Below are positions 1-7,305 of a stretch of DNA of 10,445 nucleotides, piece by piece. Positions within the stretch are counted from its first letter, which is position 1; every line of letters starts with the position of its first letter. Location: the NCBI GenBank assembly GCA_016781725.1, contig JADDPU010000570.1, forward strand, positions 1 through 10,445, given 5' to 3'. The notes beneath the pieces are model-generated. The model saw only the letters and a program-made list of their open reading frames with translations, made no database searches and was not told the DNA's origin. Origin of the DNA: Rubrobacter sp. Its GTDB lineage: Bacteria; Actinomycetota; Rubrobacteria; Rubrobacterales; Rubrobacteraceae. Both the position numbers and the translations under genes were made by a program.

Positions 1-101
1 CAGACGAAGAGCACGCGTACCATTTGCGCGCAATCTACCAGCTATTCTCTGTTAGCATATACGCTCCCGCTCATCCGTCACCACGAACTACGGACCGAGT
101 C
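1..101. other. Left-edge stretch without a recognised gene
   Basis: Short stretch downstream of the glutaredoxin stop. I see no credible coding frame or RNA gene. It contains a 10-bp perfect palindrome (TTGCGCGCAA, 24-33) and a locally AT-richer patch around 40-62. It may hold the 3' end or regulatory DNA of a gene outside the window, which cannot be decided from here. Confidence 0.4.
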
Positions 102-344
102 CTACGGATCCTTCCGACCCAGTTCCTTCTGGATACGCTCCTTGTCGAAGCCCACGATCCAGCTGTTCCCGATCTTGATCACCGGCACGCCCGTCTGCCC
201 CGTCTTGCGCACGATGTCCCTTGCCGCGTCCGGGTCACGCTCTACGTTGACCTCCTTGAACGGCACCCGCTGATCTTTGAAATACCGCTTCGCCCTGCGA
301 CACCAAGAGCACGTGGACGTGCTGAACAGCACCACCCTGGCCAA
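102..344 (-). CDS. Glutaredoxin-family thiol-disulfide oxidoreductase
   Basis: Small cytoplasmic redox protein of 80 residues with a thioredoxin fold. It has the redox-active Cys-Ser-Trp-Cys motif at residues 12-15, the cis-proline motif Thr-Gly-Val-Pro-Val at 51-55, and a Gly-Phe-Asp segment near the C-terminus. The expected activity is reduction of protein or small-molecule disulfides using an unidentified thiol donor; the specific partner cannot be read from the sequence. I chose the TTG at 344 over an in-frame ATG at 365 for two reasons. The TTG has a strong Shine-Dalgarno (AAGGAGG) 7 nt upstream, and it gives the usual glutaredoxin N-terminus, beta-strand then CxxC within about 12 residues. 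The ATG has no ribosome-binding site and would lie almost on the predicted transcription start. The gene is divergent from the phosphofructokinase. The family is clear; the subfamily (NrdH-like or YruB-like) is not. Confidence 0.9.
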   Translation of the reverse strand: MARVVLFSTSTCSWCRRAKRYFKDQRVPFKEVNVERDPDAARDIVRKTGQTGVPVIKIGNSWIVGFDKERIQKELGRKDP

Positions 345-351
345 CCGACGA

Positions 352-358
352 CCTCCTT
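352..358 (-). promoter_or_regulatory. Shine-Dalgarno deciding the glutaredoxin TTG start
   Basis: The minus strand reads AAGGAGG, seven nt before TTG at 344-342. This near-perfect anti-16S match lies inside the longer open frame that begins with ATG at 365, so that ATG is unlikely to be the true start. Confidence 0.75.
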
Positions 359-378
359 CACGCATCAGTCACCACATG

Positions 379-384
379 ATTATA
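379..384 (-). promoter_or_regulatory. Putative -10 box for the glutaredoxin gene
   Basis: The minus strand reads TATAAT, a perfect sigma-70/SigA -10 hexamer, about 35 nt before the TTG start. No convincing -35 is seen at 16-18 nt spacing. Transcription would start near 372, giving a leader of roughly 28 nt that includes the Shine-Dalgarno. Confidence 0.45.
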
Positions 385-606
385 GGCTGCGAGCGAGGTG
401 AAGAAGTCTACGCCTGCCGCTCGACGCAGGTGAGTGCGCTGGTTCGCTGACGCCGATCCCCTACCCGCACGCCACAAAGCTCAGACCCGACTCTACTCAC
501 GAGCACTCTAAGGAGCTGGTATTCCGCCGCATCGAACCGGTCCCCAATCTTCGTGCGAACTCCTCTCACCCGGCTCGCCCGGGAAGCGGATCGGGAGCAC
601 AGGGTT

Positions 607-615
607 TGCTAGACT
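607..615 (+). promoter_or_regulatory. Candidate extended -10 promoter of the phosphofructokinase
   Basis: TGC followed by TAGACT fits an extended -10 (TGn plus TAnnnT), about 37 nt before the ATG at 652. The -35 position has no good match, which is tolerated in extended -10 promoters. This is a pattern match only. Confidence 0.35.
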
Positions 616-651
616 GAATCTCCACTCGCGATCCGAAAACGGGAGGAACAC

Positions 652-1701
652 ATGGCTGAGGTGCGCAGGGTCGGGATGCTCACCGGCGGCGGGGACGCGC
701 CGGGACTCAACGGGGTGATCCGGGCCGTCACCATGCGCTGTATCGAGGACTACGGCTACGACGTGGTCGGCCTGAAGCGCGGCTGGAAGAGCCTCCTCTC
801 CCCCGAATCCGACACCGTCATGCCGCTCGGTGTGGGCGACGTGCGCTACATCCTGCAAGAGGGCGGCACCATCCTGGGCTCCTCGCGCACCAACCCCTAC
901 AAGAACGAGGGCGACGCCCAGAAGGTAGTGGATCAGATGCAGGAGTTCGGCGTGGACGCTCTGGTCGCCATCGGGGGCGACGACACTTTAGGCGTCGCCA
1001 GGAGGCTCCACGAGGACTTCGGGACACAGGTCATCGGATGCCCGAAGACCATAGACAACGACCTCTCGGCGACGGACACGACGTTCGGGTTCGACACGGC
1101 GGTCTCCATAGCCACCGACGCCATAGACAAGCTGCGCACCACGGCCAAGAGCCATGAGCGGGTAGTCGTCGTCGAGGTGATGGGACGGCACGCAGGTTGG
1201 ATCACCTGGGGCGCGGGCCTCGCCTCCGCCGCCAACGTCACCCTCATCCCCGAGGTCGAGCCGGACCTGGATCAGATAGCGAACATCTTTAAGGAGCGGG
1301 CCGAGAACGGCGAGAAGTGGGGGCTCGTCGCCGTCTCGGAGGGCGTTACCCTCTCCGAGGAGTTCATGACCCAGACCGCGGAGCGCGACGAGTTCGGCCA
1401 CGTGAGGCTCGGCGGCATCGCCGAGACGCTGGCCAAGGAGATAGAGAACCGCACCGGCATCGAGACGCGCCACGTAGTCCTCGGGCACCTGCAGCGCGGC
1501 GGCACCCCGACGGCCTTCGACCGCATCCTCTCGACCCGCTATGGCCTGCGCGCCGCGGAGGCCGTCAAGAACGGCGAGTGGGGCAAGATGGTCGCGCTGC
1601 GCGGCAACGACATCGTGACCGTCTCCCTCGATGAGGCGGTCGCCGAGACCAAGACCGTCCCTGACGACCTCTACAGGGTCGTCGAGACCTTCTTCGGCTA
1701 G
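652..1701 (+). CDS. pfkA: 6-phosphofructokinase, pyrophosphate-type active-site residues
   Basis: Glycolytic phosphofructokinase of 349 residues, which phosphorylates fructose 6-phosphate at C1 in the cytoplasm. Motifs in order: Gly-Gly-Gly-Asp-Ala-Pro-Gly at 12-18, GSSRTNP at 76-82, the phosphoryl-donor motif GGDDT at 108-112, PKTIDND at 131-137 with catalytic Asp135, MGRHAGW at 177-183, PEVE at 200-203, and GHLQRGGTP at 278-286. In classical ATP enzymes the positions of Asp111 and Lys132 are both Gly (Gly104 and Gly124 in E. coli). The Asp/Lys pair is the known signature of PPi-dependent enzymes, so PPi may be the donor and the reaction reversible. The start is an ATG with GGGAGG at 641-646. 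The gene is followed after 3 nt by a hydrolase, probably in the same transcript. The family is certain; donor specificity is inferred from two residues. Confidence 0.95.
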   Translation: MAEVRRVGMLTGGGDAPGLNGVIRAVTMRCIEDYGYDVVGLKRGWKSLLSPESDTVMPLGVGDVRYILQEGGTILGSSRTNPYKNEGDAQKVVDQMQEFGVDALVAIGGDDTLGVARRLHEDFGTQVIGCPKTIDNDLSATDTTFGFDTAVSIATDAIDKLRTTAKSHERVVVVEVMGRHAGWITWGAGLASAANVTLIPEVEPDLDQIANIFKERAENGEKWGLVAVSEGVTLSEEFMTQTAERDEFGHVRLGGIAETLAKEIENRTGIETRHVVLGHLQRGGTPTAFDRILSTRYGLRAAEAVKNGEWGKMVALRGNDIVTVSLDEAVAETKTVPDDLYRVVETFFG

Positions 1702-1704
1702 GTC

Positions 1705-2583
1705 GTGTTCGAAGGGTTCGAGCGGCTTCGCGTAGAGACCGGCGAAGCCGCTATAAACCTCGTCCGCGGGGGCTCGGGGCCGCCCGTCCTGCTGCTGCAC
1801 GGCTACCCGCAGACGCACGCGATGTGGCACGGGGTCGCCCCCGGGCTGGCCGAAAACTACACGGTCGTCGCCACGGACCTGCGGGGCTACGGCGACAGTT
1901 CAAAGCCCTTCGGGGACGAGGACCACGCAACGTACTCCAAGCGCGCCATGGCCGCGGATCAGGTAAAGGTCATGGAGTCTTTGGGTTTTCCGTCCTTCGC
2001 CGTCGTGGGCCACGACAGGGGGGGCCGGGTCGGGCACAGGATGGCCCTGGATCACCCCGAGCGCGTCACGAGGCTCGCCGTGCTGGATATAGTGCCGACG
2101 CGCCACGTGTACGCGACGGTCGGCAAGGACCTTGCCACCGCCTACTACCACTGGTTCTTCTTTATCCAGCCCTACGACCTGCCCGAGACCCTGATCGGGG
2201 CCGACCCTGCCTACTACCTCCGCAAGAAGCTCGGCGGCTGGGGTACGAGCCTCGACGCCTTCTCGCCCGAGTCCCTCGCCGAGTACGAGCGCTGCTTCAG
2301 CGACCCCGCCACCATCCACGCGAGCTGCGAGGACTACCGGGCCGCCGCCTCCATCGACCTAGTCCACGACGACGCAGACTACGACGAAGGCCGCAAGGTT
2401 GCCTGCCCCCTGCTAGCCCTCTGGGGGGGTCAGGGCGTGATGGAGCGCCTCTACGACGTGAGAGAGGTCTGGCGCGGGTACGCCGGCGACGTGCGGGGCA
2501 AGGCTCTGGACGCCGGCCATTTCTTAGCCGAAGAGAGACCGGAGGAGACGACACAAGAGCTCATCGACTTCCTCGGAGACTAG
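1705..2583 (+). CDS. Haloacetate (fluoroacetate) dehalogenase-like alpha/beta hydrolase
   Basis: Soluble alpha/beta-hydrolase of 292 residues. It has the oxyanion-region motif HGYPQTHAMW at 32-41 and the nucleophile elbow GHDRGGR at 102-108. All residues that define fluoroacetate dehalogenases are present in order: nucleophile Asp104, carboxylate-binding Arg105 and Arg108, Asp128, halide-binding His149 and Trp150, cap Tyr211, and catalytic His272. Their spacing is almost identical to the Burkholderia enzyme as I recall it. The expected reaction is hydrolysis of the carbon-halogen bond of short 2-haloacids through an Asp ester. The GTG start gives the family's usual N-terminus (Met-Phe-Glu-Gly-Phe-Glu). 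It begins 3 nt after the phosphofructokinase stop with little visible Shine-Dalgarno, which suggests translational coupling. Epoxide hydrolase or a promiscuous esterase is the alternative. Its natural substrate is unknown. Confidence 0.85.
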   Translation: MFEGFERLRVETGEAAINLVRGGSGPPVLLLHGYPQTHAMWHGVAPGLAENYTVVATDLRGYGDSSKPFGDEDHATYSKRAMAADQVKVMESLGFPSFAVVGHDRGGRVGHRMALDHPERVTRLAVLDIVPTRHVYATVGKDLATAYYHWFFFIQPYDLPETLIGADPAYYLRKKLGGWGTSLDAFSPESLAEYERCFSDPATIHASCEDYRAAASIDLVHDDADYDEGRKVACPLLALWGGQGVMERLYDVREVWRGYAGDVRGKALDAGHFLAEERPEETTQELIDFLGD

Positions 2584-2587
2584 AGGT

Positions 2588-3559
2588 CTACCGGCCAGCC
2601 AGCCCGTTCTCGGAGGCGTACGCCCCGATGCGGCGGTAGCGTTCGTAACGCACCTCGCGCAGGGTCTCGGGGTCGGTATCCGCGAGGCCGGAGAGCACCC
2701 GGTTCAGGGATTTGCCCACGGCCTCGACGGCGGCCTCGGGCTCGTTATGGGCGCCGCCCAAAGGCTCGGGTAGGACCTCGTCCACGATCCCGTGTGTTTT
2801 CATGTCCCTGGCGGTAAGCTTGAGCGCCTCGGCCGCCTCGGCCGCCCGGCCCGCGTCGCGGAAGATTATGGAGGCGCAGGCCTCGGGGGCTATGACGGAG
2901 AGGTACGAGTTCTCGAGCATCCCCACGTAGTCGGCGGCGCACATGGCGAGCGCCCCGCCCGAGCAGCCCTCGCCTATGATTACCGAGATCACCGGCACGG
3001 GGATCGTGGCGAGCGCCATGAGGTCAGCGGAGATGGCCCACGCCTGCCCGCGCTCCTCGGCCTCCCTGCCGGCGAAGGCCCCCGGCGTGTCCACCAGCAC
3101 CACGGTCGGCATCCCCAACCTGGCGGCCAGCTCGTAGAGCCTCTTGACCTTCCGGTAGCCCTCGGGGTGGGCCATGCCGAAGTTGCCCTTAACCCGGCTC
3201 TTGACGTCGGTCCCCTTGTCGTGGCCTATGAGGACGACGTTGTGCCCCCCGTGGCGGAGCCTGGCGAACCCGCCGCGCACCGCGGGATCGTCGCCGAAGA
3301 GCCGGTCGCCGGAGAGCTCGTAGAAGTCGTCGGTCAGGGCGTCGCGGTAGGCGCGGAAGTTCGGCCGCTCCGGGTGGCGGGCTACCTGGACGCGCTGGTA
3401 GGGAGAGAGGTTCGAGTAGATGCGCTTCTTGGCGGCCCCGAGGGCGTCCTCCAGGCGCGAGATCTCCTCTCGCAGCTCCTGGCTTGATCCCGCGAGCCGC
3501 CTGAGCTCGGCGATGCGCTCCTCGAAGTCCTTGATCGGGCGCTCGAAGTCCAGGATCAC
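2588..3559 (-). CDS. accA: Acetyl-CoA carboxylase carboxyltransferase, alpha subunit
   Basis: Alpha subunit, 323 residues, of the heterotetrameric carboxyltransferase that moves CO2 from carboxybiotin to acetyl-CoA, making malonyl-CoA for fatty-acid synthesis. The N-terminal helical region (about 1-60, with Phe-Glu-Arg-Pro-Ile) is followed by a crotonase-type fold: IGHDKGTDVKSR at 111-122, FGMAHPEGYRK at 127-137, VDTPGAFAG at 156-164, the oxyanion motif GEGCSGGALAM at 196-206, and PEPLGGAHNEPE at 264-275. Cys199 sits where many family members have Gly. The length is normal. The GTG start at 3559 lies 10 nt after the accD stop and is preceded by AGGAG at 3570-3566, so the two subunits are co-translated. 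It is the last gene of the operon; its stop is 4 nt from the stop of the converging hydrolase, with no obvious terminator between. Confidence 0.96.
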   Translation of the reverse strand: MILDFERPIKDFEERIAELRRLAGSSQELREEISRLEDALGAAKKRIYSNLSPYQRVQVARHPERPNFRAYRDALTDDFYELSGDRLFGDDPAVRGGFARLRHGGHNVVLIGHDKGTDVKSRVKGNFGMAHPEGYRKVKRLYELAARLGMPTVVLVDTPGAFAGREAEERGQAWAISADLMALATIPVPVISVIIGEGCSGGALAMCAADYVGMLENSYLSVIAPEACASIIFRDAGRAAEAAEALKLTARDMKTHGIVDEVLPEPLGGAHNEPEAAVEAVGKSLNRVLSGLADTDPETLREVRYERYRRIGAYASENGLAGR

Positions 3560-3569
3560 GGCGCGCTCC

Positions 3570-4412
3570 TCACTGCAAGAACCCCAGGAGCCGCTCTAAG
3601 TCCCCCTTGAGGGTGAGCCGGTGCACTATACGGTCGACCATCCCGTGGTCCCTCTGGAACTCGGCGGTCTGGAAGCCCTCGGGCAGCCGCTCCCTGGTCG
3701 TCTGCTCGATGACCCGCGCCCCCGTGAACCCGATCCTGGCCCCGGGCTCGGCGATGACCACGTCAGCGGCAGTGGCGAAAGACGCGGTCACCCCCCCGAA
3801 GGTGGGGTCCGTAAGGATGGAGACGTAAGGCCAAGACCCCTCGACGTAGCGCGAGAGGGCGACGCTGGTCTTCGCCATCTGCATGAGCGAGTAGACCCCC
3901 TCGAACATGCGCGCCCCGCCCGAGGCCGACACCACGACGAGGGGCAACTCCTCGGCGCCGGCGAGCTCTACGGTCCTGGCTACCTTCTCGCCGACGACGC
4001 TCCCCATCGAGCCCCCTATAAAGCGGAAGTCGAGCACAGCGAGCGCCACGCGCCGCCCCCCGATGGTCCCGGTGCCGCTTAGGGCTGCGTCGTCGAGGCC
4101 GGTCTTTTTGCGGGCGCGCTCTAGCTTCTCCCCGTAGTCGTCGAAGCCCAAAGAGTCCTCGGCGAACATGCCCTCGTCGCGCTCCTCGAAGCTGCCGCGG
4201 TCGGTGAGGAGCCGCACGCGCTCGGGGGCCGAGAGCGGGTAGTGGAACTCGCAGTGCGGACACACGTTAAAGCGCGCCCTGAGATCCTTCTCGTAGATCG
4301 GCTGCCCGCACCGCTCGCACTTGGTGAAGACGGAGTCTATAGGGCCGACGCCGCTCTCGGTCTCGGGGACGCTGCGCGAGGCCTCCCGACGCTTGCTCAG
4401 CCAGTTCCTGAT
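3570..4412 (-). CDS. accD: Acetyl-CoA carboxylase carboxyltransferase, beta subunit; ATC start proposed
   Basis: Beta subunit partner of AccA, 280 residues if begun at ATC 4412-4410. The N-terminal zinc ribbon is complete only with this upstream region: Cys32 and Cys35, then Cys51 and Cys54, with the family's C-x2-C-x15-C-x2-C spacing. The crotonase-fold body follows: VSASGGARMFEG at 161-172, SLMQMAKT at 175-182, TDPTFGGVTAS at 201-211, and EPGARIGFTGARVIEQT at 222-238. The nearest canonical start downstream is GTG at 4265, which would remove the first Cys pair. Between the trpA stop and there, no in-frame ATG, GTG or TTG exists. ATC lies 6 nt after a GGGAGGG Shine-Dalgarno and yields a family-like N-terminus (Asn-Trp-Leu near the start). 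A base error for ATG, or readthrough from trpA, are alternatives. The gene identity is certain; the start is not. Confidence 0.93.
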   Translation of the reverse strand: MRNWLSKRREASRSVPETESGVGPIDSVFTKCERCGQPIYEKDLRARFNVCPHCEFHYPLSAPERVRLLTDRGSFEERDEGMFAEDSLGFDDYGEKLERARKKTGLDDAALSGTGTIGGRRVALAVLDFRFIGGSMGSVVGEKVARTVELAGAEELPLVVVSASGGARMFEGVYSLMQMAKTSVALSRYVEGSWPYVSILTDPTFGGVTASFATAADVVIAEPGARIGFTGARVIEQTTRERLPEGFQTAEFQRDHGMVDRIVHRLTLKGDLERLLGFLQ

Positions 4413-4415
4413 GGC

Positions 4416-5206
4416 CTACCCTCCCGCCTCTACCCGCGAAGCAGCCGCGAGGGCCTCGCGCACCCCGCGGAGCCACCCAGCCGCCCGCTCCGGCCCGCCC
4501 TCCCCGACGAGCCGCATGAGCTTGCTGCCGATGATGATCCCGTCGGCCTCCGCGGCGGCCTCCACAGCAGCCCTCTCGGACCCTATCCCGAAGCCCAGAG
4601 CCACCGGTGCCGCGGTCCTCGGGCGCACGCGGCGCAGCAGCTCGACGGCGCCGGGAGGCAAACTATCCCGCACTCCAGTCACCCCGGCGACCGAGACGCA
4701 GTAAACGAACCCCGTCGCGAGCTCCCCGACCCTCGCAACCCGCTCCTCGGTCGAGGTCGGCGCGACGAGCGGGCAGAGGGCGACCCCGGCCCCGGCCGCC
4801 AGCTCCGCGAACTCCCCGACCTCGTCCACGGGGAGGTCTGGGATCACGAGCCCCGAGACCCCGGCCTCGGCCGCCTCCCGCAAGAACTCTTGGACCCCCC
4901 GGGCGAAGATCACGTTGTAGTAGAGCAGGAATACTACCGGAGCCCGGTCCGCGAAGCCCGCGGCCAACCCCAGGCAGTAGTCGAGGTCTGCCCCGTTCGC
5001 CAGGGCCCGGGTAGTCGTGTCCTGAATCGTCGGCCCGTCAGCCAGAGGGTCAGAGAAGGGAACCCCGATCTCGACGACGTCGGCCCCGGCCTCGAGGTAC
5101 GCCTCCCCCACCTCGCGCGCGCCCTCAAGCGTCGGGTACCCGCCCGTCAGGTAAGGCACGAGCGCCGTCCGCCCGCCGCCGAAAGCCCCCCTAAGACGCC
5201 CGACGC

Positions 5207-5210
<4 letters not shown>
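4416..5210 (-). CDS. trpA: Tryptophan synthase alpha subunit
   Basis: TIM-barrel enzyme of 264 residues that cleaves indole-3-glycerol phosphate to indole and glyceraldehyde 3-phosphate and channels indole to TrpB. Catalytic Glu47 lies in VEIGVPFSDPLADGP (46-60), which also contains catalytic Asp58. Other conserved parts are PDLP at 124-127, SVAGVTG at 173-179, the phosphate-binding GFGI at 206-209, and DGIIIGSK at 223-230. The GTG start overlaps the trpB stop in a GTGA arrangement (5210-5207), consistent with coupled, roughly equimolar translation of the two subunits. The reading frame continues without shift past its TAG stop (4418-4416) into accD, which is unusual and is discussed under findings. 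Confidence 0.96.
4419..4425 (-). promoter_or_regulatory. Shine-Dalgarno before the accD ATC codon
   Basis: The minus strand reads GGGAGGG, encoding the last Gly codons of trpA and abutting its TAG stop. The spacing to ATC at 4412 is 6 nt, which is ideal. The next possible near-cognate codon, CTG at 4400, is too far away. This is the main support for ATC initiation of accD. Confidence 0.6.
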
Positions 5211-6455
<1,245 letters not shown>

Positions 6456-6472
<17 letters not shown>

Positions 6473-7070
6473 GGACGAACCTCCGAACCCGCTCGTCGTT
6501 CTTTCTGCCTGGCTCATCCTCCAGGGAACTCGATGCGTCCACCCCGTAGGGCTCGAAGAGCTCGACCGCCTCCCGCACGTTCTCCGGCCCGAGCCCTCCG
6601 GCGACGACGATGTTATCACGTCCTCTCAAAGACTTCGCCAACCCCCAGTCGAAGCGTCTCCCCGTGCCTCCCCGCGCCCTCTCGCTGTAGGCGTCGAGCA
6701 GGAAGAGATCGGCCTCGTACCGGTCCAATGCTTCCAGCGAGGCCGCGTCCCGCACCCTTAAGGCCTTCATTACTTTGACGCCGCCCTCCCGCAGGGCGGT
6801 TACGGTCTCGGGCGTCTCGTCCCCGTGGAGCTGCGCGAGGTCCAACCCGACCTCGCGGGCAACCCGCAACACCTCCCCGGGCTCGGCGTCCACGAAGACG
6901 CCGACCCTGATTACGTTCTCGGGGAGCGCGATGGAGATCCTGCGCGCCTCCTCGAAACTCACCCGCCGCGGGCTCTCGGCGAACACAAGCCCGACCGCGT
7001 CCGCCCCGGCGTCGGCGGCCACGCGGGCGTCCCCCGGGTTGGTTATGCCGCATACCTTGACCACAGTCAC
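6456..7070 (-). CDS. trpF: Phosphoribosylanthranilate isomerase
   Basis: TIM-barrel enzyme of 204 residues performing the Amadori rearrangement of phosphoribosylanthranilate to CdRP in tryptophan synthesis. Motifs: VKVCGIT at 4-10 with catalytic Cys7, GLVF at 27-30, LAQLHGDE at 78-85, LLDAY at 124-128 with catalytic Asp126, GGTGRRFDW at 134-142, VAGGL at 156-160, and GVDASSSLE at 176-184 then PGRK at 187-190. The usual Ser-Ser-Gly phosphate loop is Ser-Ser-Ser here. The start is GTG at 7070; a second GTG at 7064 is also possible. Neither has a good Shine-Dalgarno, so translation may start on a very short leader. It is the first gene of the trpFBA-accDA operon. No trpC, trpD or trpE is present in the window. 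Confidence 0.95.
6480..6484 (-). promoter_or_regulatory. Shine-Dalgarno deciding the trpB TTG start
   Basis: The minus strand reads GGAGG, 7 nt before TTG at 6472-6470. The alternative ATG at 6517 has GGAGG directly abutting it with no spacer, which is a poor arrangement. Confidence 0.6.
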
Positions 7071-7086
7071 GGTTCGAAGTTTACCC

Positions 7087-7116
7087 TTTATCGTCGGCGA
7101 AGAGGGTGGATGTCGG
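7087..7116 (-). promoter_or_regulatory. Possible promoter of the trpFBA-accDA operon
   Basis: On the minus strand CCGACA (7116-7111) and GATAAA (7092-7087) are separated by 18 nt and each matches four of six consensus bases. Transcription would begin about 10 nt before the trpF GTG. A second option, TAAACT at 7083-7078, would make the mRNA nearly leaderless. No T-box, trp leader peptide or attenuator is visible in this short upstream region. Confidence 0.3.
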
Positions 7117-7229
7117 CCAAAGGGAAGAGGTCGGGAAGAGAGGTCGGGACGGGCCCTCGGCTACCCTCGCCCGGGGTGATCCGGAACCGTTAAGGGTTTC
7201 GTAAGAATCCGGCAAGCGGCACGTTATGA

Positions 7230-7259
7230 TTGTCGCGTAGATTCGGGTTATCGTACGCT
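7230..7259 (+). promoter_or_regulatory. Candidate promoter of the flavoprotein/TVP38 operon
   Basis: TTGTCG at 7230-7235 and TACGCT at 7254-7259, spaced by 18 nt, fit the loose actinobacterial TTGNCN/TANNNT pattern. An alternative -10, TATGAT at 7225-7230 (five of six bases), lacks a clear -35. Either would give a leader of 40-70 nt. Pattern match only. Confidence 0.3.
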
Positions 7260-7305
7260 ACCCTGACCAACGCCGGATACCACGTGAACAGAAGGAGCGG
7301 TCCCC

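Larger units (their letters stand above)
345..651. other. Divergent intergenic region, glutaredoxin / phosphofructokinase
   Basis: About 300 nt separating divergent genes. It carries the glutaredoxin Shine-Dalgarno and -10 box on the left and a candidate extended -10 for the phosphofructokinase on the right. Two weak inverted repeats are present: CCTGC/GCAGG at 413-417 and 426-430, and CCCGG/CCGGG at 569-573 and 579-583. I find no tRNA, small-RNA signature or convincing short gene. Confidence 0.5.
7071..7305. other. Divergent intergenic region, trpF / flavoprotein reductase
   Basis: 235 nt between divergent genes. From left: the candidate trpF promoter; a purine-rich short repeat at 7122-7145 where GGGAAGAG(AG)GTC occurs twice; an imperfect 7-bp hairpin (7182-7188 with 7195-7201, one G-U pair) overlapping TAAG half-sites 11 bp apart (7191-7194 and 7202-7205); then two candidate -10 elements for the reductase. 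No RNA gene or short gene is seen. Confidence 0.5.

Noticed and set aside
510..545. tRNA-like fragment on the minus strand (GGTTCGAT within the divergent region)
   Set aside because: The flanking bases do not form a T-stem or acceptor stem and no D- or anticodon arm is present.
988..1830. Long open frame antisense to the phosphofructokinase (280 codons)
   Set aside because: High-GC codon bias leaves stops rare on the opposite strand. The translation has no recognisable domain and the sense gene is unmistakable.
2584..2587. Bidirectional terminator between the converging hydrolase and accA
   Set aside because: Only 4 nt separate the stops and no strong hairpin with a T-run was seen at the ends of either gene.
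6473..6619. N-terminal 49-residue extension of TrpB in the longest frame
   Set aside because: It lies entirely within trpF, is Ser/Arg-rich without conservation to known TrpB N-termini, and the TTG at 6472 has the better ribosome-binding site.
7100..7112. AGAGGGTGGATG resembling a T-box core
   Set aside because: It lies on the plus strand, upstream of the reductase rather than the trp genes, and no antiterminator/terminator stems or specifier loop can be drawn around it.
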